A stretch of DNA of 64,000 nt from Cyathus striatus (lineage: Eukaryota; Basidiomycota; Agaricomycetes; Agaricales; Nidulariaceae), in assembly GCA_025738555.1 (NCBI GenBank), contig JAOVFP010000014.1, positions 496,001-560,000 on the forward strand. The letters are read 5' to 3'. The position numbers and the translations under genes are program-made. The notes below the pieces were generated by a model. The model did not search any database. It was given only the letters and a program-made list of their open reading frames with translations, and was not told the origin of the DNA. Numbering within the stretch: position 1 is the first letter of the stretch; every line of letters starts with the position of its first letter. This document shows, one piece after another, positions 1 through 11,216 of the stretch.

Positions 1-3000
1 TAGCCATAGACAGCTGGCGATGTACCACCCCGGAATTGCAGCGTTAGCTATGACCATAGTTGATATCCCGTACAATCTCATCAAGACGCTTCCTTTCACT
101 ATCATTATCTATTATTTCACAAGTCTCGGGCATGATGCCGGTCAATACATGTGAGATATACTCTTCATATCTTCTTTCTTGCTCATGCGATTCCAGGACC
201 TTCTATATAATTAATGTTCTTAATAGCCTTGGTATGAGGGCATATGTGCGCACGTTGGCAGCGTTATTGGGTAATGATGTCATAGCCCAAGGAGTGGGTG
301 GCACAGTTTTTCTGGCATTTACTCTTTACATCGGCTTTGAGATTCCGAAGCGAGGCATGGTCGACGAACTGAAATGGATCATGTACATAAACGTATGGCT
401 ACATCTTATGTGTGCGGTACGATTACTGACCATATAGTTAGCCGATGAGTTATGCTTTCGAGGCTATGATGGGGAACGAGTTCAAGTACTTGGATGGCCC
501 TTGCCCACACCCCGCTCCTTCTGGTCCTGGATACGAGAACATATCTGCCGCTAATCAGGTTTGCACTCTCGTTGGTGGGTGGCCTGGAGACCTGTACGTT
601 GAAGGCAAGAATTATGTGTATGAATATTTTGGTTTCAATGTTGACAACGTGTGGAAAGTATGTTCTCATTCTCCCCCATGCTTAATGTGTTTATCGTATT
701 CACAGGATTTTGGGATCTTGTGTGCCACATACGGCGGATTTACCATTGCTTTCTTGTTGGTTACAGAGTTTAGTGCATCTACACCTGATAAGGGCCGTGT
801 TGTGTTCCTACAACATGCTCCCTCGCCGAATTTTTCAAGAGCCATAATACCCGACCCAGAAAAACGCGGAGACGAGAAAGACGCAGACGAAGTCGATATG
901 GTTTCGGACTTATCCGGATGGTCCAACCCTGAGATTGAAGAAGCTATGAAGAACTTACACAAGATGATGCATTCATTCTGTTGGCATGGTTTGGTGTACA
1001 CGGTTCAAATGCCGGACTCTAAGCTACGTGTTCTGGACGGCGTTACTGGTTTACTGCGTCCTGGAAATATGATGGTCATTCTAGGCGAGCCAGGGTCGGG
1101 AAAGGTATAGTGTATGTGCTGTTCCTTGAAGTTTTGGGCTGACGAACGGATAGAGGACGTTGGTTAAGGTCTTGGCTGAGAAAGTCGATGAAGGATGGAT
1201 CTCGGGTGAAAGATACCTGGATTGGCGACGGTTGCCTCCTGACTACCGGACACAGATTGGATTTTGTCATAGTACTGACATTCATGTCCCGACACTAACT
1301 ATATTCTCGGCTGTTAAACACTCGGCTTTGATGCGTCAGCCACCAGACGTAACATACGAAGAAACGCTTTCTTAGTAGGCGCCGTTGAGCTCGTATTCTG
1401 TGCTCTAAATCACATCTCTATAGTGCTCATACATGCATTCGTGCATGCGGTTTGGAAGCCTTGAAAGATGCCATGATTGGATCTCTGAAACCTGAGCAGA
1501 GTAGGCGCGTCACTATATGCGTTGAACTGGCAGTATCGGTGCGAAATTGCTTGTTTACTCTGACTATGCTAACCGTTGTTAATAGCCTCGACTTTTGTTT
1601 CTTGACTCACCAACAAATGGCCTGGATCCCCAAAGTGCCTTGGCGATCATGGTAATGCTGAGGAACCTTGCGAATCACGGCCAGACTATTCTTTGCTCGT
1701 GAGTATCTTCCTATGCTGTTGCTCGTAACGTACGCTCAATCATCAGTCTGTCAGTCTTCATCAGGTAAGCTTGCTGTCTACGTAAAACATGCTTACGCTT
1801 ACTTGCAATAGCCGTCAGCTGCAGTATTTGAGGTGCTTCATGTATCAAGTAGGCAATATCAGCTTCGCTGACAATGTGCTGCAGCTTTTCGATGAGATTT
1901 TAGTGCTACAAAAGCTGGGAAGAGCAGCATACTTCGGAGACATGGGCTCACATGCGTCCACAGTTATGAAGTACTTTGAAACCAAAAGTTCAAAACGTTG
2001 TGATCCGAGTGATAATCCGTTCGTTCGTTCTTTGGCTAATATTTTCTTGTTTTGATTACTGGTAGCGCGGTGTTTATTGTGGACGCTTTAACGAACACGA
2101 TCTTGGACACGGACTGGCATAGAATCTGGCTGGAATCAGAAGAGTTTAGAACTGTACGGACTAATATGAACAAGAACATTCACCAAGAATACAGTCAGCA
2201 GCCACTTCCCGCAAGGAGAACGGCACACTACGTTCGTCCTTGGTGGTACCAAGCCTGGGTTCTTTACAAGCGAGGAACGATTTATTTCTGGCGGAATCCG
2301 GCGTATGTCTTGTCAAAGCTATTCTTAAACATCTTTGGTGGACTTTTTGTTGGATTTTCGTACTTCAAAACTGACAACTCGCTACTCGGGGCACGCAATA
2401 AGCTCTTCGTACGTCCAGTTGTAGTGTCGCTTGTTATGGAGGCTAAGAACATGATAACAGTCTATATTCGCAGGGTTATTCTTGGTGCGCCTTTTCAGAT
2501 CTAGCTTTCGCTATCGAGCTCATTTGTACATTAGAGTATACCCTTGGGTTTCATTCTTTTGTTTCCCTATTTCGAGGTACGTACACCGAGGTGTTATCTC
2601 AACAAGGATTCATTCTCCACAGATTCGTGCTGTATATGAAAGCAGGGAACGCGCCAATGTCAGTTATTACAGGTCAGCATTTACTGCGAGCCATTTGCTT
2701 GCGGAGTTGCAGTGGAACGTTCTTGGAGCGTTTCTGTATTTCTTCACTTGGTACTGGACTGTGGGCTTCCCTACCCAGCATGCGGCATATTCATATCTGA
2801 TCTATGGAGTGCTACTGCCGGCTTATATTACGTCTCTGGCTATTGCGATAGGATCAATGAGCCCTAATGCATCGGTGGCAACGTTCTTGTATTCATCTAC
2901 AATATCTATTATTGTTACCTTGTACGTATTCCTCGGAAGGTTGATCCGGGTTTTAAATTTTCTGTCTTATAGCGACGATACGGTGCAACCTTTCTCGGAA

Positions 3001-3436
3001 ATGGGATGGTTTCTCTGGCTGTACTACATAACGCCGTTCACCTACATTATGGATTCTATTTATGGCTATTGTGAGCTGATTCCTGTCAACATATGCGGTC
3101 TTTTACATTGTCTCAATAGCTCAGCACGGTCTTACCTTAGAATGTTCGGTTGATGAGCTGGCTGTCATCGATGTGCCCTCTGGTTTAACTTGCATCTCCT
3201 ATCTAGAGGCATACATTGACCGGGAGGGAGGATATGTATTGAACCCCAATTCTACCACTTATTGCGTTTATTGTCCTGTTAGCAGCGTCGACAGTTGGAT
3301 GCGCGAATGCTACAACATTAGCTACTCTCATCGATGGCGAGATGTCGGTATCTTGCTTGGCTACATTTCGTTTCATGTGGGGACCACTTCATTTTCATCG
3401 CGTATCTGGAATGACGCTCATTCTAGATCTTTGTGA
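1..3436 (+). CDS. PDR-type ABC transporter, 3' part (5' end outside window)
   Basis: Pleiotropic-drug-resistance-type ABC transporter, a plasma-membrane exporter family. About ten short exons separated by GT-AG introns of about 45-50 nt encode, in order: the end of the first membrane domain (from position 21), the large extracellular loop with its conserved Cys and Gly (445-660), a final helix, the second ATPase domain (about 960-2020), and the second membrane domain (about 2250-3150) with a C-terminal Cys-rich loop. Odd points: the Walker A reads GEPGSGK followed, after an intron at 1107-1155, by RTL, so the usual Thr/Ser after the Lys is Arg. The Walker B is [12 protein letters not shown], with Ser in place of the catalytic Glu. 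The signature region is [11 protein letters not shown]. The second ATPase site is normally the competent one in this family, so this protein may not hydrolyse ATP there or may be decaying. The region around 1375-1450 and the last exon are hard to splice cleanly. Family assignment is sure; exon ends are approximate. Confidence 0.85.
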
Positions 3437-3654
3437 CATTTTTGTCCAGCTACTTGATGGGATTGTGGCAGCGGAACAACTATAAAGTACGAGTTCAAAG
3501 ACTTCTACACAAGGTGCATTTAGGAGACCTTCAAATACCTAAATTTACGTGACGATTGCGTTATGATCATATTGTTCTTGTAATTATAAATACATTGCAT
3601 TAGTATACATATTAAACATACATAAACAGGTTTCCACAGTATTATCATCCAAGA
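3437..3654. other. Intergenic, convergent 3' flanks
   Basis: AT-rich spacer between the ABC transporter (+) and the oxygenase-like gene (-). The transporter's true C-terminus may lie here, because open sequence after about 3450 could be a last exon, but no clear family end is visible. No other feature seen. Confidence 0.5.
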
Positions 3655-5283
3655 TCAGGGTATGAAGACAGTGAGTAGCACATGTATTCGGATATCACAC
3701 ATCTGTCCACCCGAAATGAATGACATTCGTTCACCACCTTCTCCGGAGCCGCGACCAGCTAAAACATCAACATTGACATCTGAAATCGCTATTGCACCAT
3801 TTGTCTCCAGAAGCAAGGCAACCAATGGTTCGTCATCACGGTGTTTCGTGGCCCGATTAGATAGATGTTTCCAGCCATTCATGACACCCGATGGCATTCG
3901 CCTGATTGAAGACTCCGTTTTCGACTGACCCTGCTCCCGGAGTTCTACAACATGCCCAGCAGGCCACATATAATCGTGTGCGGCCCAACAAAACTGCGGA
4001 GAAAGCTTATACATCTTGATCGCATGATATAATAAGCAGTCACCAGCTCTAAGCTGGCGAAACAGACGATCAGCGATGACCCTTAGTATCCTGCAGTATC
4101 ACTCACCAACGGCACTACAGACTCTGCCCTGACCTCACATGGATTCAAACCGTAGGTGTGTGTTAGATAGAATGCGATATTTCGTCCCCGAGACAAGTTT
4201 AACACGGGTGCCATGAGATCGAAGAAATTGTCGCCCGGAGTGATTGGTTTTGATATCTCAATATTCGACGAAGAACCTATAGTCTTTAGATACACCGCAT
4301 AAGAGATTGACACCCGGCATCCTTTCGCCACTGTGCAAAACTCATATTCGCAATCAGCCAAAAAGGCTGTCCACTCCATATCGCCGCTCTTTCCACCCCT
4401 TCCGTAGTACTTTTCCTGTGTCCCGGATGGGTCATGCACGACAAGCGCACCGCCTTTGAAGCGAACGGGAAGTGTAAGGATGATTGTCGCCGATCTCCCG
4501 TCGTTACGAAGGCTGACAGGTTGAACGTCCATGCGGCCACCATGAGTTATCACTTCCAGCTTCTCCCGTACAGCAGTGAGATGGTGTTGAGGTGGAAGGT
4601 TAGGGAACAAAACTTGGCGAACGGTGTCCAGAATTGGCTGGTTCGCGATATCGAAGGATACAGTGAGTGGTAAGTTGGGGGGATAGAAGAGCGATTCTTG
4701 ATCGGGATAGTCGTCGTCAGCCGTTTGATGCGGTATACATGCACCGATCAGGACATCTAAAGCAGGGGGCATCATGGAGGATATGTCCACAGGAAAGTCC
4801 AAGGAATGTGTAATTCCGCTCTGATAAATGTTCAGCAAAACCTCAAGTAACGAACATCAGTAAGCTTACCTTTGATCTGAAAAACAAAATAAGCTGGGAT
4901 GCATCGACAGGAATACGCCCCGACACCGCAAACTGACGATCCTTCACGGCAAGAAGATTGGATACATGGTGTTGATAGACCTTATCGTCGCGGACGGTTC
5001 CCACCGAAGTTGCAGTCATCGAACGCTGGGGCATAGGAGGTCTGCGCGCGACCTTCTCAACTTTGAAATCTGCTATGCTTTGACTGCGTGTAAATGGACG
5101 ACGATCTGGTGAACGGGTAAGGCTTGATGCAGACCCCGTGGGGCTGGCGGTTGTCGCAACTGACATTGTGGAAGATGATGTAGGGGGGGAGGGGGAAGTT
5201 GCACTGGACGTCATATTAGCTTTTGTATCAGGGCAACACGTTGTCCCAGGCCACTCGTCATGAACCTTAGAACAAAAGTCCAA
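3655..5283 (-). CDS. 2OG-Fe(II) oxygenase-like protein with altered active site
   Basis: Three exons read on the minus strand: 5283-4870, 4820-4107 and 4053-3655. The introns are 49 and 53 nt with GT...AG ends and keep phase 0, giving 508 residues. The N-terminal 140 residues are Ser/Thr/Pro-rich and probably disordered. Exon 2 resembles the fungal prolyl-4-hydroxylase-like 2OG oxygenases: a strand ending KLEVITHGG, then GGALVVHDPSG, then WTAFLADCEYEF, then GCRVSISYAVYL. In this family the first motif normally supplies His-x-Asp and the second reads DCEHE, where the His binds iron. Here the first position reads MDVQPV and the His is Tyr, so iron binding looks lost. Start chosen at the first Met of the long open exon. 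The neighbouring ABC gene is convergent. It could be a non-catalytic paralogue or an early pseudogene; no stop or frameshift is needed to read it. Confidence 0.65.
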
Positions 5284-8200
5284 GACCGACGTCGAACAAG
5301 TATCAGAAATAGCTTAAGGGTCCTGGGCTGTATAACGCGTGTTAGGGCGTAAGATCAGTGCAGCCTAGCAGGGATGACAAAGGGATAAGGGCCCGTGTTT
5401 CCTCGCGTATTCCTATTGCGATTTAAGCGAGGAATCTCGCTCTTTGCTACCCCACGCATGTACGACACGATCGAGTCAGAAGCATAGGGATCCTATCAAT
5501 GTCTAACCAATCCGCATGTTCTTGATAGGCTAACATGGCAGAAAACTGCGGCTTTGGACGAATGACTACGCAAGATAGCTTGGGACCAGTTACATGGTGC
5601 TGTAACATTAATCGATTCATAGCAAACACTTTCTAGACGAGTAAAGCCAAACACGTTTTCCTCCAAGAGACATCGCTAAGCAAATACAGTTTACCACGAG
5701 GAGGATACGCGATCTTGTAGTTCACAGGAAGGTGCGACTAACGATGTAAGTATATGTTACGTCAAGCTTAATGGAATAGGCGAGTTGAGAGTGCCCTTCG
5801 CAGCGTCGCGCAAGAGTGGCGGTGAGGACGTATGAGGTTCACGTGAAGCTATGATGTGAATTCCTGTCCAGGATAGGGTTCAGTACCAGGTATGAAAAGA
5901 TAAGAGCGAATGTAGAAGTAAAACGTGGGCATTGGTATCGCAAAGAGGAAGCTCATGGAATTGGGATATTGACTCACCAAGACTTCCCGACGCCGCTTGA
6001 TATTCCAGTGTTCCAGAACCACAACTCGTGGGGGTACACTTGATGTCATTGAACGTATGTCAGAAACTACCCCGCTTCCTTTCGCATGTGTATGAACGAT
6101 AACTTGTATGTCAGAATTCCAGGTCGACGGAGATGAACATGCGAACTCGCAACATCCACCCTTACATCCACTGGATTTGCGATGTGTTCTATTTACAGCC
6201 AGGTCAATTGATGCGACATGCCACGCTCATCCTGCATGTATGCGGTTAGACGTAGAATCAGTTCCAATACGAGAGCCGCGGGTGATGCGTACATACGCGT
6301 GTCGAAAGCTGCGCGTGCGATCAACCAACCATGGACGTGTTCGAGAGAATTGATAGGGAATCTCTAGAGTGACAATGCCGAAGTAGATGAAGAGCCGCTC
6401 TGCGACACGTTCCCGCCAAATGAAGAGACAGGACAAAATGGAACATCGATGTAGCGGAACCCAACGCAGGAGCGGTTGCTGTGCGTGTTGTATTCCATGA
6501 GGTTAAAGCACCACGAATAGTCTCCTCAACTCTGGTTACTCGGCGGTGTCGGCTATATAGAGCGTAAGGCGTAATGATACCAGCGGCATGCATCAGAGTG
6601 GAAGGTCAACTAAGTGGATACCGTTAGAGAGAGAGTGAGCAGCACAGGTATCGAAGTCCAAGCCTAAAATTGGCATTTCAAGGTTCAAAGTTAGGAACTT
6701 GAGGTAGCATGCGGCCTAGCAGCGGAAGATTGTTCCTCTGATACACTGAGAACATCAGTTGCTTCGTCTTAGTAAGGAAGGCTGGAACAAAGCAAACTTT
6801 AGGCATAACGAGGAAGGCGGGATCTCCTAGCATGCCTGCTCGTACAAGTGCTCGCACGGAGGGGGCTGGTTCGTGCAAAAGCTGAAGGGCTCACCGAGGC
6901 CGAGCTATTACGCCTCCGTCGGCCTGCAACAGTTGAAAATAAAAGATGTGGGCACGAGGTACCAATACCGTATGCCAGAAAAAGAGAGCCTGTTAATCGA
7001 TAGTAGTCTCCGTCTGCGTATCAAACGACCTTCTACGAAAGTCATGGGTGGAGGATGTGGGTTCTGTCCACGCCTTCGCGTATTACGGCTGATTCTCGGA
7101 AATGCAGAGGGCTAGAAAACGGATTACTGCACTCCATCATCATTGCAATGGGAAGCGTGTCACTGCGTTTGACTGGATGCCGATTATTTGCAGAAATAGA
7201 AAAGCCTGAAGTCCGATAGTCGACAGCGGCAGTTTTCCGTCTTAGTATACACGCAGGGCGTGCACCGCATGATATGTAAGGCGGAGGAATTGCCATCCAT
7301 AAGAACGAAGCCGGATATCGAAGGAATGTACAGTGACTGCTAGCTCTACCTCGCGTGGAATCCGCCCTCACTAGCGTTATAGCAGAAACAAAGTCAGCAC
7401 ACATCTCACGATTCGGGGTCACGAAACCACAGAAAGACATACATATTATTTCCCTCTTCACACCTCTCTACATCGCATTATGAATCCGCCCATCAACACT
7501 CCAACCCGGTTCCAATGACGTACTCTTGTTATCGGAAATAGCTGAGACCGAACGGAAAGGAAAGTGGAATAAGCTTCTTGTTGTTATTGGTCTTCGAGAA
7601 GTCTTCGTAATGGATGAGGGAGGGAAGGCGGCGTAGGAGGTGAGTGGAGCGACTTAACCTCGCCTTCCTAGGGGAGAGCACGGGCGAGGATACGTCTGTT
7701 CCGCGCATGCGCCGGTATGTTAAGTCAAGCTCTTGTAAAACCTGGGTACTACCAATGCCGAGCTACAGCGCCACGTCGGTTTGTGGTTGGAGCAACTGAA
7801 AGCGAGGTATGTTGATATGAGACACCGATTGTGTCTATTGGAACGAGAGCTTACATCTCGACAGCGGCCATCCTCGGCCTTGTTTTGCGTGCAGAACATG
7901 TACCGGGAGACACAGCGGAGTCGGGCACGAAGGAGACGGGACGAGAGGAAGGAATAAAAGCTATTAAAAGCTATAGAAGTAGAGCGGGGTATTGAAAGAT
8001 GTAATCAGCTTTTCGTGCCCATAAGCCAAGTCTGAGTTATGCAAGTGATAACTAGCTCAATCTTCCGCTTCCATGGTAACTGCACCTGAGGTATCGTGTA
8101 GCCTGACTAAAAGCATAATGGTTCTTCTGTGTCGGGAACCGCGACGTTGGTTTTGCGTCCCTTACGGGGGGGAGCCGCGTGGCGATATCGGTATGCACGC

Positions 8201-8947
8201 ATACAAGGCGGGTTCTCGCGAGGGCTGTGAGCTAGAGGTCGGGATACAGTGCCACGTCGACAACACGATCGAAAGACAGGAACGGGAAAACAGCTGATAC
8301 CACGTCGCTAAAGAGAGCAGGGCTTCTCCTTAGTGCTAGTACACTCCCTCTTGTTGGAGTACGGCGTAACGAGCTGAATATGACAGGGCAGGATCATGAT
8401 GATAGGAAGCTAAGCTGGCTCTTTCATAGCGTGACCGATCCAATAGCCTGCAGGTAACTGATGTCAGCATATAGTGCGACTATCGAGTGGTGCAAATACC
8501 TGCTCTTCCGCGTACTCTTTCCAGCCTGACCCTGAGCTCCTACTTCCTACTTTTCACTTTATGACTGACAACTACGAAATCCAGTGAATCGCGAGGTGTC
8601 CCAAGGAACAGGAGTAGCAGTCGCTGAAAGGGACGTCTTGGGTTGCATCGAGCGCGTGGACAAGGCAGAGAACGTGGTTCAACGTTCAGGTCTTGGTATG
8701 ACGGGTGGTCATACATCTTGAGTGAGACGCGTGTAAGGAGGCGAAGTGGCAGCTCCACATGACTCCCTCTTCAAAGAGGGTGTATAAAGCAGACGTTCGT
8801 CAATCCAGCAAATCAGCATCCCCACTCCTCCTCTTCTTCCACCTACACCTCCGCCTCCTCGTTAAATGCTTTCTGAGAAAATCATTCTTGTACACCATCG
8901 CAAGGTAAGACACGACCTGTGGGTTGATGCGGATACCTTCAACCTTG
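5284..8947. other. No recognisable gene
   Basis: About 3.7 kb on both strands with only short open frames (the longest is 139 codons, minus strand 7461-7042). None has a motif, a signal peptide or sensible splicing that I recognise. The composition is less AT-rich than the flanks. The 5' flank of the oxygenase-like gene lies at its left end. Two segments near 6890-6950 and 7760-7800 share a weak similarity that I could not turn into a defined repeat. Confidence 0.5.
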
Positions 8948-8949
8948 TA

Positions 8950-9966
8950 CAGTTGGGGTCACGCGAACACCACCAACTTTTTTGGTTGATTTTTTCCCAC
9001 ACCCACGATGCCTTCTGGCCTCCGAAAACCATCGGAATAGCATATTTCGAGGGTTTGCTTTTGGTTTCCACGAGCCGATTTCGCTCAAACTGATTTTTTG
9101 CATTTTTGACCCAAAATTTTGGCCGCTGGCCGGAAAAAACAGGTAAAATCTCGAAATTTTCATTTTTAGCATCCTTTCATTAATCTAGTTATGATCCCGT
9201 AAAAATAATTCCCACCGGAGTATCAGTTCCGGCGCTAAAAATGGCTAAGTAACTGGCCATACCTATAGTATACACCATGAAAAATGCCCCAAAATCCTTT
9301 AAAATGTATTAAATCATGCTCAAATGGTTTCTTGAGACAGGAGAAATGTAAAACTTTAGCAGATTACAAGTGAATACTATCCTATTAAGATATATGTAAC
9401 CAAGTAGTACCACATCCTAATTGCTACAAACTTTAAAGTAAAATTAGACAAACTATTTAATTCTTGACAAGTTTTTTGAACTTTGAGGTACCTATCAAGG
9501 ATATTGAAACAGCAACTAATGAAGTAGATAATTGTCAACGCATTTGCTATTTAACCCCTCTGTAGGGGTTCAGTGCACACCAAGCTGACAGACTTAGTCA
9601 GCAACCTCTGATGTGTCAGCATGATGTGCGTCCTTTGTTTGGTAGTTACTTTAGAAATACTTGTACGTAGTTACAAATTTGAGTAGTTTGAGCCAAAAAT
9701 TGGGTTTCCCAAGACTTGTCAGCTCTGTCCTATACCATAATAGGTTGGTGATATGGTCCGCAGCCTGACTCAGATAGATTTGGACCCTGTAACATGTCAA
9801 TTTTTTGGTCGGGAATTTTGGCCAACCTATTTTCTTGTGGGAATTTTCCGAAAACATCGTTTTTGGATGTTTCTGAGGTTGCTGATTCTGAATCTGAAGT
9901 CAGTTTGTGCCCAAAAATTCGCGTTGTAGAGATATAAAATTGGTGGTGTTTGCGTGACCCCAACTG
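8950..9966. mobile_element. Tc1/mariner-like non-autonomous TIR element, TA-flanked
   Basis: The ends read CAGTTGGGGTCACGC at 8950 and its exact reverse complement ending at 9966. Similarity continues inward for about 15 more bases (AACACCACCAA). Both ends are flanked by TA (8948-8949 and 9967-9968), the target duplicated by Tc1/mariner transposases. The 1,017-bp interior has no open frame longer than 82 codons, so it encodes no transposase and would need one in trans. Superfamily is inferred from the CAGT termini and the TA target. Confidence 0.8.
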
Positions 9967-9968
9967 TA

Positions 9969-10366
9969 GCTCAACCAAAGCTCAACGACGTACTTACTGG
10001 CGTTGAATGTCGGCGAGTCAGGACTCAGCAATGTAAACAATGAGCGGCGCGTATTCCACAAGTAATCTGAGAACGAGCCGTGGAATTTTGAAAGAAGATT
10101 GTAGATGACTGGTCCCTAGGAAGTTAGGAAACGCAAAGGAAACTTGCAAAATCAAGCAAAAATCCAAATAAGTAAATCACGTGCATTGGAAATTATTTGC
10201 TTAACAATTTATAACAATTTGTCAAGACTGTCTATTCTTAACATCGGTATACTTACGATTCCCCTCAAATTCCCCCCGTCTTTTTCCTTGCTCCTTCCAC
10301 TCTTCATTGACCTTTTAGCTGTCTTAGAGTTACCCGCGGTAAAAACCAGGAAAACAGACCTTCCAT
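9969..10366. other. Spacer, nothing recognised
   Basis: Sequence between the TIR element and the possible membrane-protein remnant. An 81-codon plus-strand frame at 10144-10389 has no recognisable feature. Confidence 0.4.
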
Positions 10367-10972
10367 TTATACTGTATAATCCACCATAAAACTAGAAAAA
10401 TGCTGGACACCCCCGGACATATGAAGTTTTGCGATCCAAATGCGGACTTCAAAGCTTGAACGTTTGCTCTTTGTGCCAATGGCGATAGTGGCAAGTTCGA
10501 TCACGATTAGTGACATCGTCGTGATGAGAAGACTGATTAATAGCTCTATCAAAAGTGTCAGTAAGTAATGGTCTAATCGGAATGATACTAATACATTATG
10601 TGTAAGTACACGCCATCTAAACCTATACAATCCTTCCCAGGAGAGTTTTCTGCAGCGTAAGCAGCACAGTCTAATCATGTAGATACTTTATTACCGCATG
10701 ATAACCGTAATGATTGTGGTCTCCGGATGCCTCTAGCTTGCGCCGGTCCATCATCTATAATAGCTCATTAGCAAATTGCGGTATTCAGTCTTCAAAGGGA
10801 CCCGTACCCAGTTATAGAACATGGATCTCCCAGCATCATTCCATATAGCCAGCGATGTGCAACAATCACGGACCTTTTCAGTTAAAGTGTACTGTCCAGT
10901 TAACACCTGGACAACTGTTAGACCGTCGAACAGTGGAGCGAAGCATCGCCTGGCTGTAGTTTCAAAACGCAA
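10367..10972 (-). pseudogene. Possible integral membrane protein remnant
   Basis: Two minus-strand open segments. The one at 10972-10751 contains GLTVVQVLTGQYT. The one at 10678-10367 has a long hydrophobic stretch (LLTLLIELLISLLITTMSL) followed by a short basic region and IAKLHMSGG. The order, a helix starting at a Leu/Thr-rich segment and then a conserved AKL-type turn, faintly recalls the multi-pass membrane proteins common in agaricomycetes (DUF6534-like). There is no convincing set of seven helices, no good start, and the join between the segments is uncertain. I call it a remnant with low confidence; it could be chance. Confidence 0.22.
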
Positions 10973-11216
10973 GCTTTCCCGAGGTATACAATAATACTCG
11001 CCGACGCTAACCTACCACATCTTTTGTCTATTTCTATTTGATCCATTCAATATTTTCGAATCTCGGTAGACTTCCCTTGTGCCTGACAAACACTGTATTT
11101 ATGTATAAATACATGCACTTCCTTCCGCCCGGCGCTGCTACACATATATTCTGACTGCTAATCTTTCCATAGACCCAGCAAGAATTTTTGGACGACATAC
11201 CCAGATTTGTGAATCA

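Noticed and set aside
7042..7461. 139-codon minus-strand frame
   Set aside because: No motif, no start or splice support, no homologue in the window.
6841..7830. Diverged repeat pair (GCCGAGCTA...CGTCGG...CAACTGAAA)
   Set aside because: Similarity too short and patchy to call a repeat by eye.
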